Of a stretch of 64,000 nucleotides of DNA, positions 50,620-62,168 are shown one piece after another. The stretch's first letter is position 1. Each line of letters opens with the position of its first letter. Made by a program: the position numbers and the translations under genes. Origin of the DNA: Polynucleobacter hallstattensis (GTDB taxonomy: Bacteria > Pseudomonadota > Gammaproteobacteria > Burkholderiales > Burkholderiaceae); contig NZ_JACVPO010000001.1 in assembly GCF_018881835.1 (NCBI RefSeq), positions 1-64,000 of the forward strand, read 5' to 3'. The notes below the pieces were generated by a model that worked only from the letters and a program-made list of their open reading frames with translations, made no database searches and had not been told where the DNA came from.

Positions 50620-53600
50620 TTAATTGAGAGTCTTGTGTAGATTTTGCAATGAATACACCTCAAGCGACCCTTTGTTACCATTTTGCGATGCCATCAAGCC
50701 ATCCATTACCGCACGTGCTGCACTAATCGTAGTGTAGTAGGTCACATTATTAGCTTGTGCACTAGTACGAATGGAGCGTGAATCCGCAATTGCAGTACGG
50801 GTCTCATCAACAGTGGTAAATACCAGGGAGATCTCACCATTCTTAATCAGGTCAACAATGTGTGGGCGGCCATCCTTCACCTTGTTGACTACGCGAACTG
50901 GAAAGCCAGCCGCCTCAATAGCCGCGGCAGTGCCTTTAGTCGCAACCATAGGGAATCCCAATTGGTGCAAAAGCTTAGCTACCTCAACCGCCTTTGGCTT
51001 GTCGCTATCTTTCACGGTTAACAACACAGTGCCACTCTTAGGCAATTTAATTCCTGCGCCTAATTGGGATTTAAACAAGGCCTCACCAAAAGTCTTACCA
51101 ACACCCATCACCTCACCAGTAGAGCGCATCTCTGGTCCTAGGATCGGATCAATGCCAGGAAACTTATTGAATGGGAAGACGGCTTCTTTTACTGAGTAAT
51201 AAGCCGGTTTCACTTCATTCAGAATACCCTGTTGTTTTAGAGTTTGACCCACCATGCAGCGAGCTGCAATTTTGGCTAACTGCAAACCAGTGGCTTTTGA
51301 TACGAACGGAACAGTACGAGAGGCGCGCGGATTTACTTCGAGTACATAGATGACATCTTTACCATCAACATGCTGAATCGCAAACTGCACGTTCATCAAA
51401 CCAACAACGTTCAGACCTTTAGCCATTGCTGCGGTTTGACGTTTGATTTCTGCAATCGTCTCGTCCGATAAAGAGTATGGCGGCAATGAACAGGCAGAAT
51501 CACCTGAGTGAACACCAGCTTGCTCAATGTGCTCCATCACGCCACCGATAAATACCTGCTGACCGTCACTAATGCAGTCCACATCACACTCAATCGCATC
51601 GTTCAGGAAGCGATCTAGCAATACTGGTGAGTCGTGAGAAACCTTGACTGCCTCACGCATATAACGCTCAAGATCACGGCCATCATGAACGATTTCCATA
51701 GCGCGGCCACCCAATACGTAGGATGGACGCACTACCAATGGGTAACCAATTTCTTCGGCGAGCTTCAAAGCTTCATCTTCCGCACGCGCAGTACGGTTAG
51801 GCGGCTGTCGCAAGTTCAGTTCATGCAATAGCTTCTGGAAACGCTCACGATCTTCTGCTGCATCAATCATGTCTGGCGATGTACCGATAATTGGTACACC
51901 ATTAGCCTCAAGATCTAATGCCAACTTCAACGGAGTCTGGCCGCCATACTGAACAATGACGCCTTTTGGCTTTTCAATTGCCACGATCTCTAGAACATCT
52001 TCTAGAGTCAAAGGCTCAAAATACAAGCGATCAGAAGTATCGTAGTCAGTAGAAACCGTTTCTGGGTTGCAGTTCACCATGATGGTTTCATAACCATCTT
52101 CGCGCATTGCCAAGGCTGCATGAACGCAGCAGTAGTCAAACTCAATACCTTGACCGATACGGTTAGGACCACCACCCAAAACCATGATCTTGTCTTTAGT
52201 ACTTGGCTGAGATTCACACTCACCATGCTCTGCTTCGTAAGTGGAATACAGATAAGCCGTATTTGTAGAGAACTCGGCGGCACAGGTATCTACCCGCTTA
52301 TAGACTGGCACCACTTTGAGGCGATGACGTGCAGCGCGAACGGAAGAGGCGTCCACTCCCAATAATTTAGCTAAGCGGCGATCTGAGAAACCTTTTTGCT
52401 TGATGAAACGCAGTTCATGTGCTGACAAACTATCGAGCTTGCGCTGCTTAAGCTCAGTCTCCATGGTGATGAGTTCTTCGATTTGCTCCAAGAACCAAGG
52501 ATCCACCTTCGTTTCGTTGTAAACCTCATCCAAGCCCATGCCCATACGGAACGCGTCTGCCAAATACCAAATACGATCTGGTCCTGGCTCACCGATTTCT
52601 TGAATGATGTCATCTAAGTCTGTAGAAACTTCATCCAGACCATCAACACCAACCTCTAAACCGCGTAATGCTTTTTGGAAAGATTCTTGGAAGGTGCGAC
52701 CAATAGCCATCACCTCACCTACGGACTTCATCTGCGTGGTTAAACGAGAATCTGCTTGAGGAAACTTCTCAAACGCAAAGCGAGGAATCTTTGTAACAAC
52801 ATAGTCTATTGATGGCTCAAAGGATGCTGGAGTTGCGCCACCGGTGATGTCGTTCTTCAACTCATCTAAGGTGTAACCCACTGCCAGCTTGGCAGCAATC
52901 TTGGCGATCGGAAAACCAGTTGCTTTTGAAGCCAAGGCGGATGAACGTGAAACACGTGGGTTCATCTCAATGACGATCATGCGACCATCAACTGGATTAA
53001 TCGAGAACTGCACGTTTGAACCACCAGTATCCACACCAATCTCACGCAGGACCGCAATCGAGGCGTTGCGCAAAATTTGATACTCTTTATCTGTCAAGGT
53101 TTGTGCAGGGGCAACGGTGATCGAGTCACCGGTATGGACACCCATCGGGTCTAAGTTTTCGATTGAGCAAACGATGATGCAGTTATCAGCACGGTCACGC
53201 ACTACTTCCATCTCAAACTCTTTCCAACCCAAGAGGGACTCTTCAATGAGGAGCTCGCGGGTTGGTGATAAATCTAAACCGCGTTTGCAAATTTCTTCAA
53301 ACTCTTCACGGTTATACGCAATACCACCGCCGGATCCGCCCATAGTGAATGAAGGTCGAATCACGACTGGGAAGCCTAAACTGTCAGTCTCCTTCTGAAT
53401 ACGTTGCTGCACTTCATGCGCCTCATCCATAGAATGCGCAATGCCAGACTTTGCAGAGCCCAGACCAATCTTGGTCATTGCATCTTTAAACTTTTGACGG
53501 TCTTCAGCTTTATCAATTGCTTCTGGTGAAGCGCCAATCAATTCGCAACCGTATTTTTCCAAAACACCATGGCGATGTAAATCGAGTGCACAATTCAAGG

Positions 53601-53883
53601 CCGTTTGACCACCCATCGTTGGCAAAATAGCATCGGGTTTCTCAGTGGCAATAATCCGTTCTACCACTTCCCAAGTAATCGGCTCGATGTAAGTTACATC
53701 TGCCATCTCAGGGTCAGTCATGATGGTGGCAGGATTGCTGTTCACTAAAATAACTTTGTAACCTTCATCGCGCAGGGCTTTACAAGCTTGCGCACCAGAA
53801 TAGTCAAACTCACAAGCTTGTCCAATCACAATTGGACCAGCACCAATAATCAGGATGCTCTGAATGTCGCTACGCTTAGGCAT
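50620..53883 (-). CDS. carB: Carbamoyl-phosphate synthase large subunit
   Basis: A 1087-residue protein of standard length made of two ATP-grasp halves: first with [46 protein letters not shown]; second with [30 protein letters not shown] and [17 protein letters not shown]. The C-terminal domain is the allosteric MGS-like fold. It makes carbamoyl phosphate for arginine and pyrimidine synthesis. The ATG overlaps the carA stop by one base. Confidence 0.98.
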   Translation of the reverse strand: MPKRSDIQSILIIGAGPIVIGQACEFDYSGAQACKALRDEGYKVILVNSNPATIMTDPEMADVTYIEPITWEVVERIIATEKPDAILPTMGGQTALNCALDLHRHGVLEKYGCELIGASPEAIDKAEDRQKFKDAMTKIGLGSAKSGIAHSMDEAHEVQQRIQKETDSLGFPVVIRPSFTMGGSGGGIAYNREEFEEICKRGLDLSPTRELLIEESLLGWKEFEMEVVRDRADNCIIVCSIENLDPMGVHTGDSITVAPAQTLTDKEYQILRNASIAVLREIGVDTGGSNVQFSINPVDGRMIVIEMNPRVSRSSALASKATGFPIAKIAAKLAVGYTLDELKNDITGGATPASFEPSIDYVVTKIPRFAFEKFPQADSRLTTQMKSVGEVMAIGRTFQESFQKALRGLEVGVDGLDEVSTDLDDIIQEIGEPGPDRIWYLADAFRMGMGLDEVYNETKVDPWFLEQIEELITMETELKQRKLDSLSAHELRFIKQKGFSDRRLAKLLGVDASSVRAARHRLKVVPVYKRVDTCAAEFSTNTAYLYSTYEAEHGECESQPSTKDKIMVLGGGPNRIGQGIEFDYCCVHAALAMREDGYETIMVNCNPETVSTDYDTSDRLYFEPLTLEDVLEIVAIEKPKGVIVQYGGQTPLKLALDLEANGVPIIGTSPDMIDAAEDRERFQKLLHELNLRQPPNRTARAEDEALKLAEEIGYPLVVRPSYVLGGRAMEIVHDGRDLERYMREAVKVSHDSPVLLDRFLNDAIECDVDCISDGQQVFIGGVMEHIEQAGVHSGDSACSLPPYSLSDETIAEIKRQTAAMAKGLNVVGLMNVQFAIQHVDGKDVIYVLEVNPRASRTVPFVSKATGLQLAKIAARCMVGQTLKQQGILNEVKPAYYSVKEAVFPFNKFPGIDPILGPEMRSTGEVMGVGKTFGEALFKSQLGAGIKLPKSGTVLLTVKDSDKPKAVEVAKLLHQLGFPMVATKGTAAAIEAAGFPVRVVNKVKDGRPHIVDLIKNGEISLVFTTVDETRTAIADSRSIRTSAQANNVTYYTTISAARAVMDGLMASQNGNKGSLEVYSLQNLHKTLN

Positions 53884-55085
53884 TATTTGCCCCCCTTAGA
53901 ACCAGCAGCGGCAGCATTCATGAGCTCCACAAAACGATCAAATAAATAGGCAATATCGTGAGGACCTGGTGAGGCCTCAGGATGCCCTTGAAAACATAAA
54001 GCAGGCTTATCTTTCCAAGCCAAACCTTGCAGCGATCCATCAAATAAAGACACGTGCGTGACGCGAATGTTGTCGGGCAAAGTGTTTGCATCAACAGCAA
54101 AACCATGATTCTGGGAGGTAATCGCTACGCGCCCAGTATCTAAATCTTTTACGGGGTGGTTTGCACCATGGTGGCCGAATTTCATCTTCAAAGTTTTAGC
54201 GCCAGCAGCTAAGCCCATAATTTGGTGGCCCAAACAAATGCCGAATGTTGGAACACCCTTCTCAATAATTTCTTTTGCAGCAGCAATTGCGTAATCACAA
54301 GGACCGGGATCCCCAGGACCATTTGAGAAGAAAACGCCATCTGGGTTCATTGCCAACACTTCGGCTGCGCTCGTTTGCGCAGGAACGATGGTTAACTCAC
54401 AGCCACGCTCAGTGAGCATGCGCAAGATATTGCGCTTCACACCAAAATCATAGGCAACTACTTTTTTGATTGGCTTACCAGTATCTAAAGATCGATATGT
54501 AGGTTTGCCGTCAGGACCATGTAGATCCCACTCAGCTTCACGCCATTGGTATGGGGATTTTGTTGTTACGACTTTAGCTAGATCTAGGCCAGCCATGCCT
54601 GGAAAAGCTTTAGCCAACTCCAAGGCTTTCTTACCAAGAACCTCTACGTCATCACCCATCTTGCCAGCAACAATAGCGCCAGACTGAGCACCCTTATCGC
54701 GCAGAATGCGAGTGAGCTTACGGGTATCGATACCGGAAATACCAACCACCCCTGCCTTTATGAGGTAACTGTCCAGAGTTTCTTCAGAGCGGAAATTAGA
54801 GACACGCTCAGAGAGGTCTTTCACAACCAAGCCAGCAGCATGAATCTGATCTGACTCAGCATCTTGAGCGTTTACCCCAACGTTTCCGATATGTGGATAA
54901 GTCAAGGTAACAATTTGGCGTGAGTAACTCGGATCAGTGATGATCTCTTGATAACCAGTCAGTGCAGTATTGAAAACAACTTCGCCGGTAGTTTCGCCAG
55001 GGGCGCCAATACTCAGACCGGGAAATATAGTGCCGTCAGCTAAAGCCAGCACGGCAGGAGGAAAAGAAGGAAGCAAGGGTGACAA
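53883..55085 (-). CDS. carA: Carbamoyl-phosphate synthase small subunit
   Basis: A 400-residue protein with an N-terminal CPSase domain ([20 protein letters not shown], then [16 protein letters not shown]) and a C-terminal class I glutamine amidotransferase: [17 protein letters not shown] with the catalytic cysteine, [12 protein letters not shown], and [14 protein letters not shown]. It supplies ammonia to CarB. It starts at ATG 55085; the preceding 236 bp to prpE shows no gene and should contain its promoter. Confidence 0.97.
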   Translation of the reverse strand: MSPLLPSFPPAVLALADGTIFPGLSIGAPGETTGEVVFNTALTGYQEIITDPSYSRQIVTLTYPHIGNVGVNAQDAESDQIHAAGLVVKDLSERVSNFRSEETLDSYLIKAGVVGISGIDTRKLTRILRDKGAQSGAIVAGKMGDDVEVLGKKALELAKAFPGMAGLDLAKVVTTKSPYQWREAEWDLHGPDGKPTYRSLDTGKPIKKVVAYDFGVKRNILRMLTERGCELTIVPAQTSAAEVLAMNPDGVFFSNGPGDPGPCDYAIAAAKEIIEKGVPTFGICLGHQIMGLAAGAKTLKMKFGHHGANHPVKDLDTGRVAITSQNHGFAVDANTLPDNIRVTHVSLFDGSLQGLAWKDKPALCFQGHPEASPGPHDIAYLFDRFVELMNAAAAGSKGGK

Positions 55086-55321
55086 ACCATCTCCAGTCCC
55101 TGCTCCATCCGACGCTCAACACCCCAAAAAGACCAACCCAGGACTGTTTGTGCGGGAGGTGAGTGTCTTTAAGCGCTAGGGTAATTTATTAAGTTTTGAA
55201 CCCTTGAATCATACCAGTTTTGCGTATAAACCCTTGGATTCCCAGCCAATGAGGCTTGTAAGCTAATAAGCCCCTGAGTCATGCAACCAAGGGACTTATT
55301 TTTAATGCTACCAAGCTAGAT

Positions 55322-57205
55322 TTAAGACTTTACGCTTTGCTCGATGATGGTCTTAATTTGAGCTAAAACAGTTTGATCTTCCATCGTGCTGATATCGCCA
55401 GGATCGCGCCCCTCAGCTACAGCTTGGAGAGCACGGCGGACGATCTTGCCTGAACGTGTCTTAGGCAAAGCCGTAACCACATAAACACGGCCTGGACGAG
55501 CAATCGCGCCTAGAGTGGTGTCTACGGTTTTCATGCACTCTGCTTCTAGAGTGGCCGTATCAGAGGCATCCTTTGGAATCACAAAGGCGATCGCAGCTTG
55601 GCCCTTGAGTTTGTCCTCAATACCCACTACTGCTACTTCAGAGATATTGGGATGACCAGAAATACTCTCCTCGATCTCACGAGTGCCTAAACGATGGCCA
55701 GCAACGTTAATCACATCATCAGTACGCCCCAAAATAAAGAAGTAGCCATCCGCATCTTTGATACCCCAATCAAAAGTAGAGTAAATCATCTTGCCGGGAA
55801 TGGTTTCCCAATAGGTACTCACAAAACGCTTGTCATCACCCCAAACAGTTTGCATGCAGCCAGGAGGCAAAGGACCTTCAATCGCAATTACGCCTTTGCG
55901 ATCTGGACCCAACTCTTCCGAAGTAGCGTCATCCAATAGTTTCATGTTGTAACCAAATGATGGGACGCCAGGAGAACCAAACTTATGCGGCATCACTTCT
56001 ACCCCACGCTGAATTGCCAGCATTGGCCAACCTGTTTCTGTCTGCCAATAGTTATCCACGATCGGCTTTTTAATCGCATCATGTATCCAGGTTGCCGTTG
56101 GCTCATCCAAGGGCTCGCCTGCCAAGAACAAAGCACGCAAGCTCGAGAGATCATATTTAGTTAAAAAGGCGGGGTCTTGTTTTTTGAGAACACGAACTGC
56201 AGTTGGCGCAGAGAACATGACTGATACTTTGTACTTCTCAACCAGCTCCCACCAAATACCTGCATCAGGACGTAAGGGCGTGCCTTCGTAAAGAATGGTT
56301 GCCATGCCGTTCAGTAATGGTGCATAAATGATGTAGCTATGGCCCACCACCCAACCAATATCTGAGGTGCAGAACATGGTCTCGCCAGGATTGCCGCAGA
56401 AGATGTGCTTCATGGTGGAAGCCAAGGCGACTGCGTAACCACCGGTGTCACGTTGTACGCCCTTAGGTTTACCAGTAGTGCCAGAGGTATACAAAATATA
56501 TGAAGTGTGGGTTGCATCCACCCACTCAATCGGCACTAAATCATTAAGGTGCTTTTGGCGCTCAGTTGCGTAGTCCAAGTCACGACCGGCCACTGCGGTG
56601 AACTCAGTCAGGCCACGATTCACGATCAGGACTTTTTCAGGCTTGTAGCTCGCGAGCTTGATGGCCTCATCGAGTAATGGCTTATAAGGAACTGCTTTAC
56701 CACCACGCGCACCCGCTTCTGCAGTCACAATCATTTTCGGTTTTGCATCGTCGATACGCGATGCCAAGCTATGGGATGCAAAGCCACCAAATACCACAGA
56801 GTGAATGGCACCGATGCGTGCACAAGCGAGCATTGCGAAACAGGCTTCAGCAATCATTGGCATGTAAATCAACACGCGATCGCCCTTTTGAACGCCGTTC
56901 GCTTTGTAGATGGCTGCAATACGATTGACTTCTTCGTAAAGCTCCTTAAATGTGTATGCTTTTTCTAGATTGGTTTCTGTTGAAACGGCGACTAGAGCGA
57001 TCTGCTCAGCACGATCTTTGAGGTGACGGTCAACTGCGTTGTAGCAGAGATTAGTTAAGCCACCTTCAAACCATTTAGCAAACGGAGGGTTTGCGTAATC
57101 CAGAACCTTGTTGAATGGTTTTTCCCAATGAATGAGTTTTGCCTGCTCTCCCCAGAATCCATCAGGGTCTTTAATGGAGCGTTCGTGTTCTGATTTATAG
57201 GACAT
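55322..57205 (-). CDS. prpE: Propionate-CoA ligase
   Basis: A 627-residue AMP-forming ligase with the P-loop ILYTSGTTGKPKGVQRDTGG, NYWQTETGWPM, the DWGIKDADGYFFILGRTDD hinge and the catalytic lysine in KTRSGKIVRRAL. The opening FWGEQAKLIHWEKPF and the GGKAVPYKPLLDEA region follow E. coli PrpE more closely than acetyl-CoA synthetase. It converts propionate to propionyl-CoA. I prefer ATG 57205, spaced properly from AGG, over the TTG at 57211. No other prp gene is in view. Confidence 0.92.
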   Translation of the reverse strand: MSYKSEHERSIKDPDGFWGEQAKLIHWEKPFNKVLDYANPPFAKWFEGGLTNLCYNAVDRHLKDRAEQIALVAVSTETNLEKAYTFKELYEEVNRIAAIYKANGVQKGDRVLIYMPMIAEACFAMLACARIGAIHSVVFGGFASHSLASRIDDAKPKMIVTAEAGARGGKAVPYKPLLDEAIKLASYKPEKVLIVNRGLTEFTAVAGRDLDYATERQKHLNDLVPIEWVDATHTSYILYTSGTTGKPKGVQRDTGGYAVALASTMKHIFCGNPGETMFCTSDIGWVVGHSYIIYAPLLNGMATILYEGTPLRPDAGIWWELVEKYKVSVMFSAPTAVRVLKKQDPAFLTKYDLSSLRALFLAGEPLDEPTATWIHDAIKKPIVDNYWQTETGWPMLAIQRGVEVMPHKFGSPGVPSFGYNMKLLDDATSEELGPDRKGVIAIEGPLPPGCMQTVWGDDKRFVSTYWETIPGKMIYSTFDWGIKDADGYFFILGRTDDVINVAGHRLGTREIEESISGHPNISEVAVVGIEDKLKGQAAIAFVIPKDASDTATLEAECMKTVDTTLGAIARPGRVYVVTALPKTRSGKIVRRALQAVAEGRDPGDISTMEDQTVLAQIKTIIEQSVKS

Positions 57206-57240
57206 GGTCAACCTAAATAAGTAAATTAAAGTGTCTGGGC

Positions 57241-58641
57241 TTACTGAATCTTGCTGGCTCCCTTGCTAGCCGAAGTCTTGGGAGTTGAGCTACTCGCATT
57301 CGAAGATCCATTTTTCGCAGATTTTGCAAGTCCTGTCGATGCGGATTTATGCTGAGTTGCAGCATTATTCGCAGAGGAATTACCCTTAGCAGCTCCTTTT
57401 CCAGTCTTTGCCACTGCGCACTTAGCCCCTTTTGCACAATTTTTAGGCGCTGACTTATCTAAATTGAGACTGCCATTCTCGGCTAGTGCCACTGAGATAT
57501 CACCAGGGCGCTGGTTAGTTTTAGGCACTAGAACCGTTGAACCCGCCCGAATTCTCATGCTTTTGGGTATGCCATTGACTGCTCTTAAGGTATCGGCATC
57601 CACACCAAGCGTTTTTGCGGCTTGCTCAACTGATTCTGTCTTGGTCACTTGCACTGCCGTCCAAGAAGATAGTGGCTTAGTGTACTTCTTGAGGTTTTCC
57701 TGGAATACCTCGGCATGCCCAAACGGTAGCAAGATTTGCTGATTAGCGTTACTCAAGATGACCGGTTTATTAAATGAGGGGTTCAGACTATGAAACTCGT
57801 CCTCCGGAATTTCGCTCAACTCAATTACCAGAGCCACATCAATATCAGACCCGACATCCACTGCAACAAAATAAGGATGGTTTTCTAAATCCGGCAGAAC
57901 AATGCCATACGCTTTGGGATCTAAAACAATCTGCCGGTAAGCCATTAACTTCGGAACATAATTTCGAGTCTCATTGGGCATCTTGAGACTCAGATAATTC
58001 GTAGGGAGTCCTGCAGCAAGATTGCGTTTCTGTGCTTTTGAGACATTACCTGCGCCCCAGTTATAGGCAGCTAAGGCAAGATCCCAACTGCCAAACTGCT
58101 TATGTAAGCGTTGTAAGTAATCCAAGGCGGCATCAGTAGATTGCAAGACATCTCTGCGCTCATCCCTAAAAACGTTTTGCGTTAATTGAAAATCTTTACC
58201 CGTTGCAGGCATAAATTGCCACAAGCCCATGGCCTTTGCGCTAGATTTGGCGTGCGTCACGAATGCGCTTTCGACAAACGGAAGCAAAGCGATCTCGGTT
58301 GGCATCTTGCGCGCATTCACCTCTTGCACGATATAAAACAGATAGCGTGATGAGCGAGCCATTGAGCGATGAACATAGTCTGGGCGAGCGCTAAGCCAAC
58401 GAACTTGCTCAATCTCCAACGGAGTATTCATGGGTTCCATCTCAAAACCATCCCGAATCCGAATCCAGAGATTGCTCGATGGTGCGTACAGGTCGCTGAC
58501 AGATTGATTTTTTAGATTTACCCGCTTCGCGTTAGCGGCGCGTGGATCTTGACGTGTCGGCACATCAGAGGACCAATCTCCAGTACTAGCGCAACCTGTT
58601 AGTACCGAAATCAGCAATATCGCCGCATAGCGCCAGAACAT
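57241..58641 (-). CDS. mltD: Membrane-bound lytic murein transglycosylase D
   Basis: A 466-residue lipoprotein: signal with lipobox LTGC (from start ATG 58641), an SLT domain with the catalytic glutamate in LLPFVESAFVTHAKSSAKAMG and WQFMPATGKDF, then one clear LysM-like repeat (ESVEQAAKTLGVDADTLRAV) and a Ser/Ala/Lys-rich tail. It cleaves peptidoglycan with 1,6-anhydro ends. The ATG shares one base with the gloB stop (TGATG); an upstream in-frame ATG (58659) is less likely because GGA would then lack a partner start. Confidence 0.92.
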   Translation of the reverse strand: MFWRYAAILLISVLTGCASTGDWSSDVPTRQDPRAANAKRVNLKNQSVSDLYAPSSNLWIRIRDGFEMEPMNTPLEIEQVRWLSARPDYVHRSMARSSRYLFYIVQEVNARKMPTEIALLPFVESAFVTHAKSSAKAMGLWQFMPATGKDFQLTQNVFRDERRDVLQSTDAALDYLQRLHKQFGSWDLALAAYNWGAGNVSKAQKRNLAAGLPTNYLSLKMPNETRNYVPKLMAYRQIVLDPKAYGIVLPDLENHPYFVAVDVGSDIDVALVIELSEIPEDEFHSLNPSFNKPVILSNANQQILLPFGHAEVFQENLKKYTKPLSSWTAVQVTKTESVEQAAKTLGVDADTLRAVNGIPKSMRIRAGSTVLVPKTNQRPGDISVALAENGSLNLDKSAPKNCAKGAKCAVAKTGKGAAKGNSSANNAATQHKSASTGLAKSAKNGSSNASSSTPKTSASKGASKIQ

Positions 58642-59450
58642 CAGAACCGATCCTTCCATGCTCGAATTACCGCCAAAACATGTGCAGGCGTAGGCAGAGA
58701 TTTTTCACCCGAGACCTCGAGAGCGGTATCAATCACGGCCTGTTGATCGCACCGCATAAATGGATTCACTTGCAATTCTTGTCCGATGGTCGTTGGTAAT
58801 GTTGGTAGCTGTTGATCGCGCAGCGCTTTAGCAGTTTCTGCCCAAGTAATGAGGTTGGCATTATTAGGCTCAACCGCCAGCGCAAAACGAATATTGGACA
58901 AGGTGTATTCATGGGTGCAATACACCAGAGTGTTTTTAGGCAAAGCGATAAACTTCGCTAGAGACTGGCTCATCTGCGTTGGGGTACCCTCAAACAAACG
59001 ACCGCAGCCAGACGCAAATAAGGTATCGCCACAGAACAGCATAGGCTCAACAACATTGGCCTGCATGTTCGCAAAGTAAGCAATGTGACTCAAAGTATGG
59101 CCAGGCACTTCGTATACCTCAAGGCTAATACGTGGCGCAGCGACTTCTATCTTATCGCCCTCCATTAGGGCATGTGTTCGGCCTGGGATATCAATCGCGG
59201 CAGGGCCATAAACTGGAATAGACGAGCCAAGGGTATTGAGTAAAGTCAGAATGCCGCCAGTATGGTCTGCATGGTGATGGGTAATTAAAATACCAGTCAG
59301 AGTCAACTGATGTTGCTCGAGATATTGCAATACAGGGGCAGCATCACCTGGATCAACGATCAAGGCAGACTGGCCATCATGGATACACCAGAGATAATTG
59401 TCATCAAAAGCCGGTATCGGCCAAACTTGCAATAAAGTATTCTTCACCAT
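58641..59450 (-). CDS. gloB: Hydroxyacylglutathione hydrolase (glyoxalase II)
   Basis: A 269-residue metallo-beta-lactamase-fold protein. The metal motif GILITHHHADHTGGI, the second histidine VPGHTLSHIAYF, the bridging aspartate FCGDTLFASGCGRLFEGTP and late VYCTHEYTLSNI are in order, with the C-terminal helical glutathione-binding part. It hydrolyses S-lactoylglutathione. It starts 6 bp from a divergent methyltransferase gene, and its stop overlaps mltD's start. Confidence 0.95.
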   Translation of the reverse strand: MVKNTLLQVWPIPAFDDNYLWCIHDGQSALIVDPGDAAPVLQYLEQHQLTLTGILITHHHADHTGGILTLLNTLGSSIPVYGPAAIDIPGRTHALMEGDKIEVAAPRISLEVYEVPGHTLSHIAYFANMQANVVEPMLFCGDTLFASGCGRLFEGTPTQMSQSLAKFIALPKNTLVYCTHEYTLSNIRFALAVEPNNANLITWAETAKALRDQQLPTLPTTIGQELQVNPFMRCDQQAVIDTALEVSGEKSLPTPAHVLAVIRAWKDRF

Positions 59451-59456
59451 AGACCG

Positions 59457-60272
59457 ATGATACCAACCCCACCCGCCCCCTCTCAGATGCCCGCACCACC
59501 ATGGAGTTCATGGGAAAAATGGCTGCAATCACCCCCTGGGCGCTATGTGCTTGCCTGGGAGCAAAAATGCTTTAATCAGATCGTGGCTGATGTATTTGGT
59601 TTTTATGCCGTACAAATTGGTTTGCCGCAAATCAACACCTTGGCAGAAAACCGCATGCCCTTGCAGGCTCTGCTAATGAACACTCATGACCGCCAAAAAC
59701 AGGCTGGCCAGTTTAATTGGCATCAGATTGAGGGCAACGCCAATGAGCTGCCTTTTGCTTCTGAATCGATTGATTTGTTGGTGATGCCACATGTCTTGGA
59801 ATTTGCTGCCGATCCCCATCAAATTTTGCGAGAAGCTGAGCGCGTTCTTCGCCCTGAGGGCCGCTTGATTATTTCTGGATTCAATCCGGCAAGTCTTTGG
59901 GGTATGCGCCAATATCTCAGCAGATTAATCGGCACCCCCTATTTACCAAGGGATGGGCAATTTATTGGCCTTCTCAGAATTAAAGACTGGCTGCAACTAT
60001 TGAACTTCTCGCTAGATAGAGGTCATTTTGGCTGCTATAAACTTCCTTTGAGTGGAGAGTCAGGCATGGCCAGGATGAACTTTATGGAGCCGGCTGGCAA
60101 CCGCTGGTGGCCTATTTTTGGGGCTGTTTTCCTAGTTTCCGCCATTAAACGCCAGCAAGGCATCCGGCTGATCGGACAAGTCCAAGGTCTGCGCATCCCA
60201 GCGATCACTCAATTGAACCCTGTAGCTGAAAGTCGCCAGCAATTAGCTTACAAGCAAGACCGAGTAAATTAA
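59457..60272 (+). CDS. SAM-dependent methyltransferase (type 11)
   Basis: A 271-residue protein. Its methyltransferase core is degenerate in motif I but has the later landmarks: [21 protein letters not shown] (post-II/III), [20 protein letters not shown] and a C-terminal extension. Such proteins lie between gloB and rnhA in many Burkholderiales. The substrate is unknown. The first ~30 residues are Pro-rich; Met11 is an alternative start. Divergent from gloB with only 6 bp between starts, so the two promoters must overlap the genes. Confidence 0.82.
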   Translation: MIPTPPAPSQMPAPPWSSWEKWLQSPPGRYVLAWEQKCFNQIVADVFGFYAVQIGLPQINTLAENRMPLQALLMNTHDRQKQAGQFNWHQIEGNANELPFASESIDLLVMPHVLEFAADPHQILREAERVLRPEGRLIISGFNPASLWGMRQYLSRLIGTPYLPRDGQFIGLLRIKDWLQLLNFSLDRGHFGCYKLPLSGESGMARMNFMEPAGNRWWPIFGAVFLVSAIKRQQGIRLIGQVQGLRIPAITQLNPVAESRQQLAYKQDRVN

Positions 60273-60276
60273 CGGC

Positions 60277-60732
60277 ATGCCTCACACCAAACCCCTTCCT
60301 CACATTGTCATTTATACCGATGGCGCCTGCAAAGGCAATCCCGGCCCCGGAGGTTGGGGTGTCGTCCTGCGCTCAGGTGGCCATGAGAAACACCTTCATG
60401 GTGGTGCGGAACATACTACCAACAATCGGATGGAAATTAGCGCCGTTATTCATGCACTTCGAGCCCTCAAGCAAACTAGCTCGGTAGAGCTTTGGACAGA
60501 CTCACAATATGTTCAAAAGGGGGTTACTGAGTGGCTGGAGGGTTGGAAAAAAAGGGGTTGGAAGACCGCCAGTAAAGATCCCGTCAAAAATGCCGATTTA
60601 TGGCAAGAATTAGACGCCCTGATCCCCGACCATAAGATCTCCTGGCATTGGGTTCGTGGGCACAACGGCCACCCTGGAAATGAGCTGGCAGACCTATTGG
60701 CAAACAAAGGTGTAGAAGAATTTCTTCCCTAA
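60277..60732 (+). CDS. rnhA: Ribonuclease HI
   Basis: A 151-residue enzyme with the full active site: [18 protein letters not shown] (D), [16 protein letters not shown] (E), [13 protein letters not shown] (D) and [20 protein letters not shown] (D). It degrades RNA in RNA-DNA hybrids. It follows the methyltransferase gene by 4 bp. The usual neighbour dnaQ is not seen here; instead an RND efflux operon follows after 116 bp. Confidence 0.97.
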   Translation: MPHTKPLPHIVIYTDGACKGNPGPGGWGVVLRSGGHEKHLHGGAEHTTNNRMEISAVIHALRALKQTSSVELWTDSQYVQKGVTEWLEGWKKRGWKTASKDPVKNADLWQELDALIPDHKISWHWVRGHNGHPGNELADLLANKGVEEFLP

Positions 60733-60848
60733 TTTGGGTCGATGCACTGCAGCCCGTTTCTTACGGTCTTATGAGAGAATGATCGCATTCAAAGCTGGTG
60801 CAAAAATTCCCCGCTAAACCCATATAGAGCCAAGAAATAGCCGAGACC

Positions 60849-62168
60849 GTGTCAAAAATTGAATCTGCACTCGACAAGGTAGTCGCTAAGCTTCCAATAC
60901 TCAAAAACTGGGTCATGAGTCGCCTCTGCACTCTTTGGAAAAAAATTTCCCCGCATGTAAGCAAGTTAAGAAAAATAAACTACGTAACAGTCAAAGCGTT
61001 CACCCTGAAATATAAGTGGCGCATTTTGATTGTGCTGCTGATTTTGTATGCTGGATCTAAAGCCTATGACTATTATTTTCCAGTCAATACCAAAACTGGT
61101 GGCGGCACTCAAACTATCACCAGCGTCATAGTTGAGAAGAAAAATATCCCACTCATTATTGAAGCCACTGGTACGATTATTTCCAATAGCATCGTCGATA
61201 TTCGGCCAATGACTACCAATACGGTCAAAACAATTCACATTAAAGATGGGCAAGAAGTTAAAGAAGGTCAACTGCTCTTCACTCTCGATGATCGTAACGA
61301 TCGAGCTAATTATGAGAAATTAAAAGCGCTAGCAGATGATGCTCAAAAGCAATACTTGCGCGCTCAAGAGTTGGTTACTAAAAACTTTATCTCCAAAGCA
61401 GGACTAGAAACCTCCCTTGCCAATGCCAAGTCTGCTCAAGCAGCTGCTCGGTCTGCTGAAGTTCAGCTCTCTTATGACTCCATCCGTTCACCGATCGCTG
61501 GACGAGCCGGCATCATCAACGTATTTCCGGGATCACTGGTACAAGCCAGTAACGTAGTAACAACAGCAACTAGCTCTACTGCAACTTCGAGCGTTGGGTC
61601 CATGGTGACCATTACTCAACTCAATCCCATCAATGTTCAGTTTGTGGTGCCTGAGAAAGACATTCCCCTATTGATGGAAGGCAAGCAGGCCGATACCCCG
61701 CTGAAGGTGAAAGTAAGCGTTGGTAACAATGCAGCATCTGTTTACGAAGGTGAAGTGCTGGTGATTGATAACCAAGTAGACCCCAGTATTGCGGCAGTGA
61801 GAGTGCGTGCTCAGATACCCAACGAGATGATGACCCTTTTACCTGGTCAATTTGCCCGAGTCTCATTGAGTGCCAATACCATCAAAGATGCGATTGCAGT
61901 CCCATCCGAGGCCATTGTCATTAGCCCTAAAGGTCGCCTGATTTATCTTGTGGACAAGGATGACAAGGTTCAACCTAAGCCCATCAAAGTTGTTTATGAG
62001 TACCAAGGCACCTCTGTCATTAGTGGTGTTGATGCAGGCTCTCGTGTGGTTATTGAAGGCAAGCAAAACCTGCGTCCTGGAAGCAAAATCCGAGAAGCAA
62101 AAAAGGTAGCTGCTACCGCTCCTCCAGCTAAAACAGCGGCACCCTCTCCCGCACCCGAGAAAAAATGA
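60849..62168 (+). CDS. RND efflux periplasmic adaptor (membrane fusion protein)
   Basis: A 439-residue adaptor: an unusually long ~55-residue cytoplasmic N-terminus, one membrane segment (WRILIVLLILYAGSKAYDYYF), the lipoyl half-motifs VKTIHIKDGQEVKEGQLLFTL and AGRAGIINVFPGSLVQAS, and a C-terminal beta domain ending in an Ala/Pro-rich tail. The start is GTG 60849. It would join the RND pump downstream to an outer-membrane channel. Its stop overlaps the pump gene by 4 bp. Confidence 0.9.
   Translation: MSKIESALDKVVAKLPILKNWVMSRLCTLWKKISPHVSKLRKINYVTVKAFTLKYKWRILIVLLILYAGSKAYDYYFPVNTKTGGGTQTITSVIVEKKNIPLIIEATGTIISNSIVDIRPMTTNTVKTIHIKDGQEVKEGQLLFTLDDRNDRANYEKLKALADDAQKQYLRAQELVTKNFISKAGLETSLANAKSAQAAARSAEVQLSYDSIRSPIAGRAGIINVFPGSLVQASNVVTTATSSTATSSVGSMVTITQLNPINVQFVVPEKDIPLLMEGKQADTPLKVKVSVGNNAASVYEGEVLVIDNQVDPSIAAVRVRAQIPNEMMTLLPGQFARVSLSANTIKDAIAVPSEAIVISPKGRLIYLVDKDDKVQPKPIKVVYEYQGTSVISGVDAGSRVVIEGKQNLRPGSKIREAKKVAATAPPAKTAAPSPAPEKK

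Noticed and set aside
50771..53398. Several open frames antisense to carB
   Set aside because: They mirror carB codon structure and have no independent domain or ribosome-site support.
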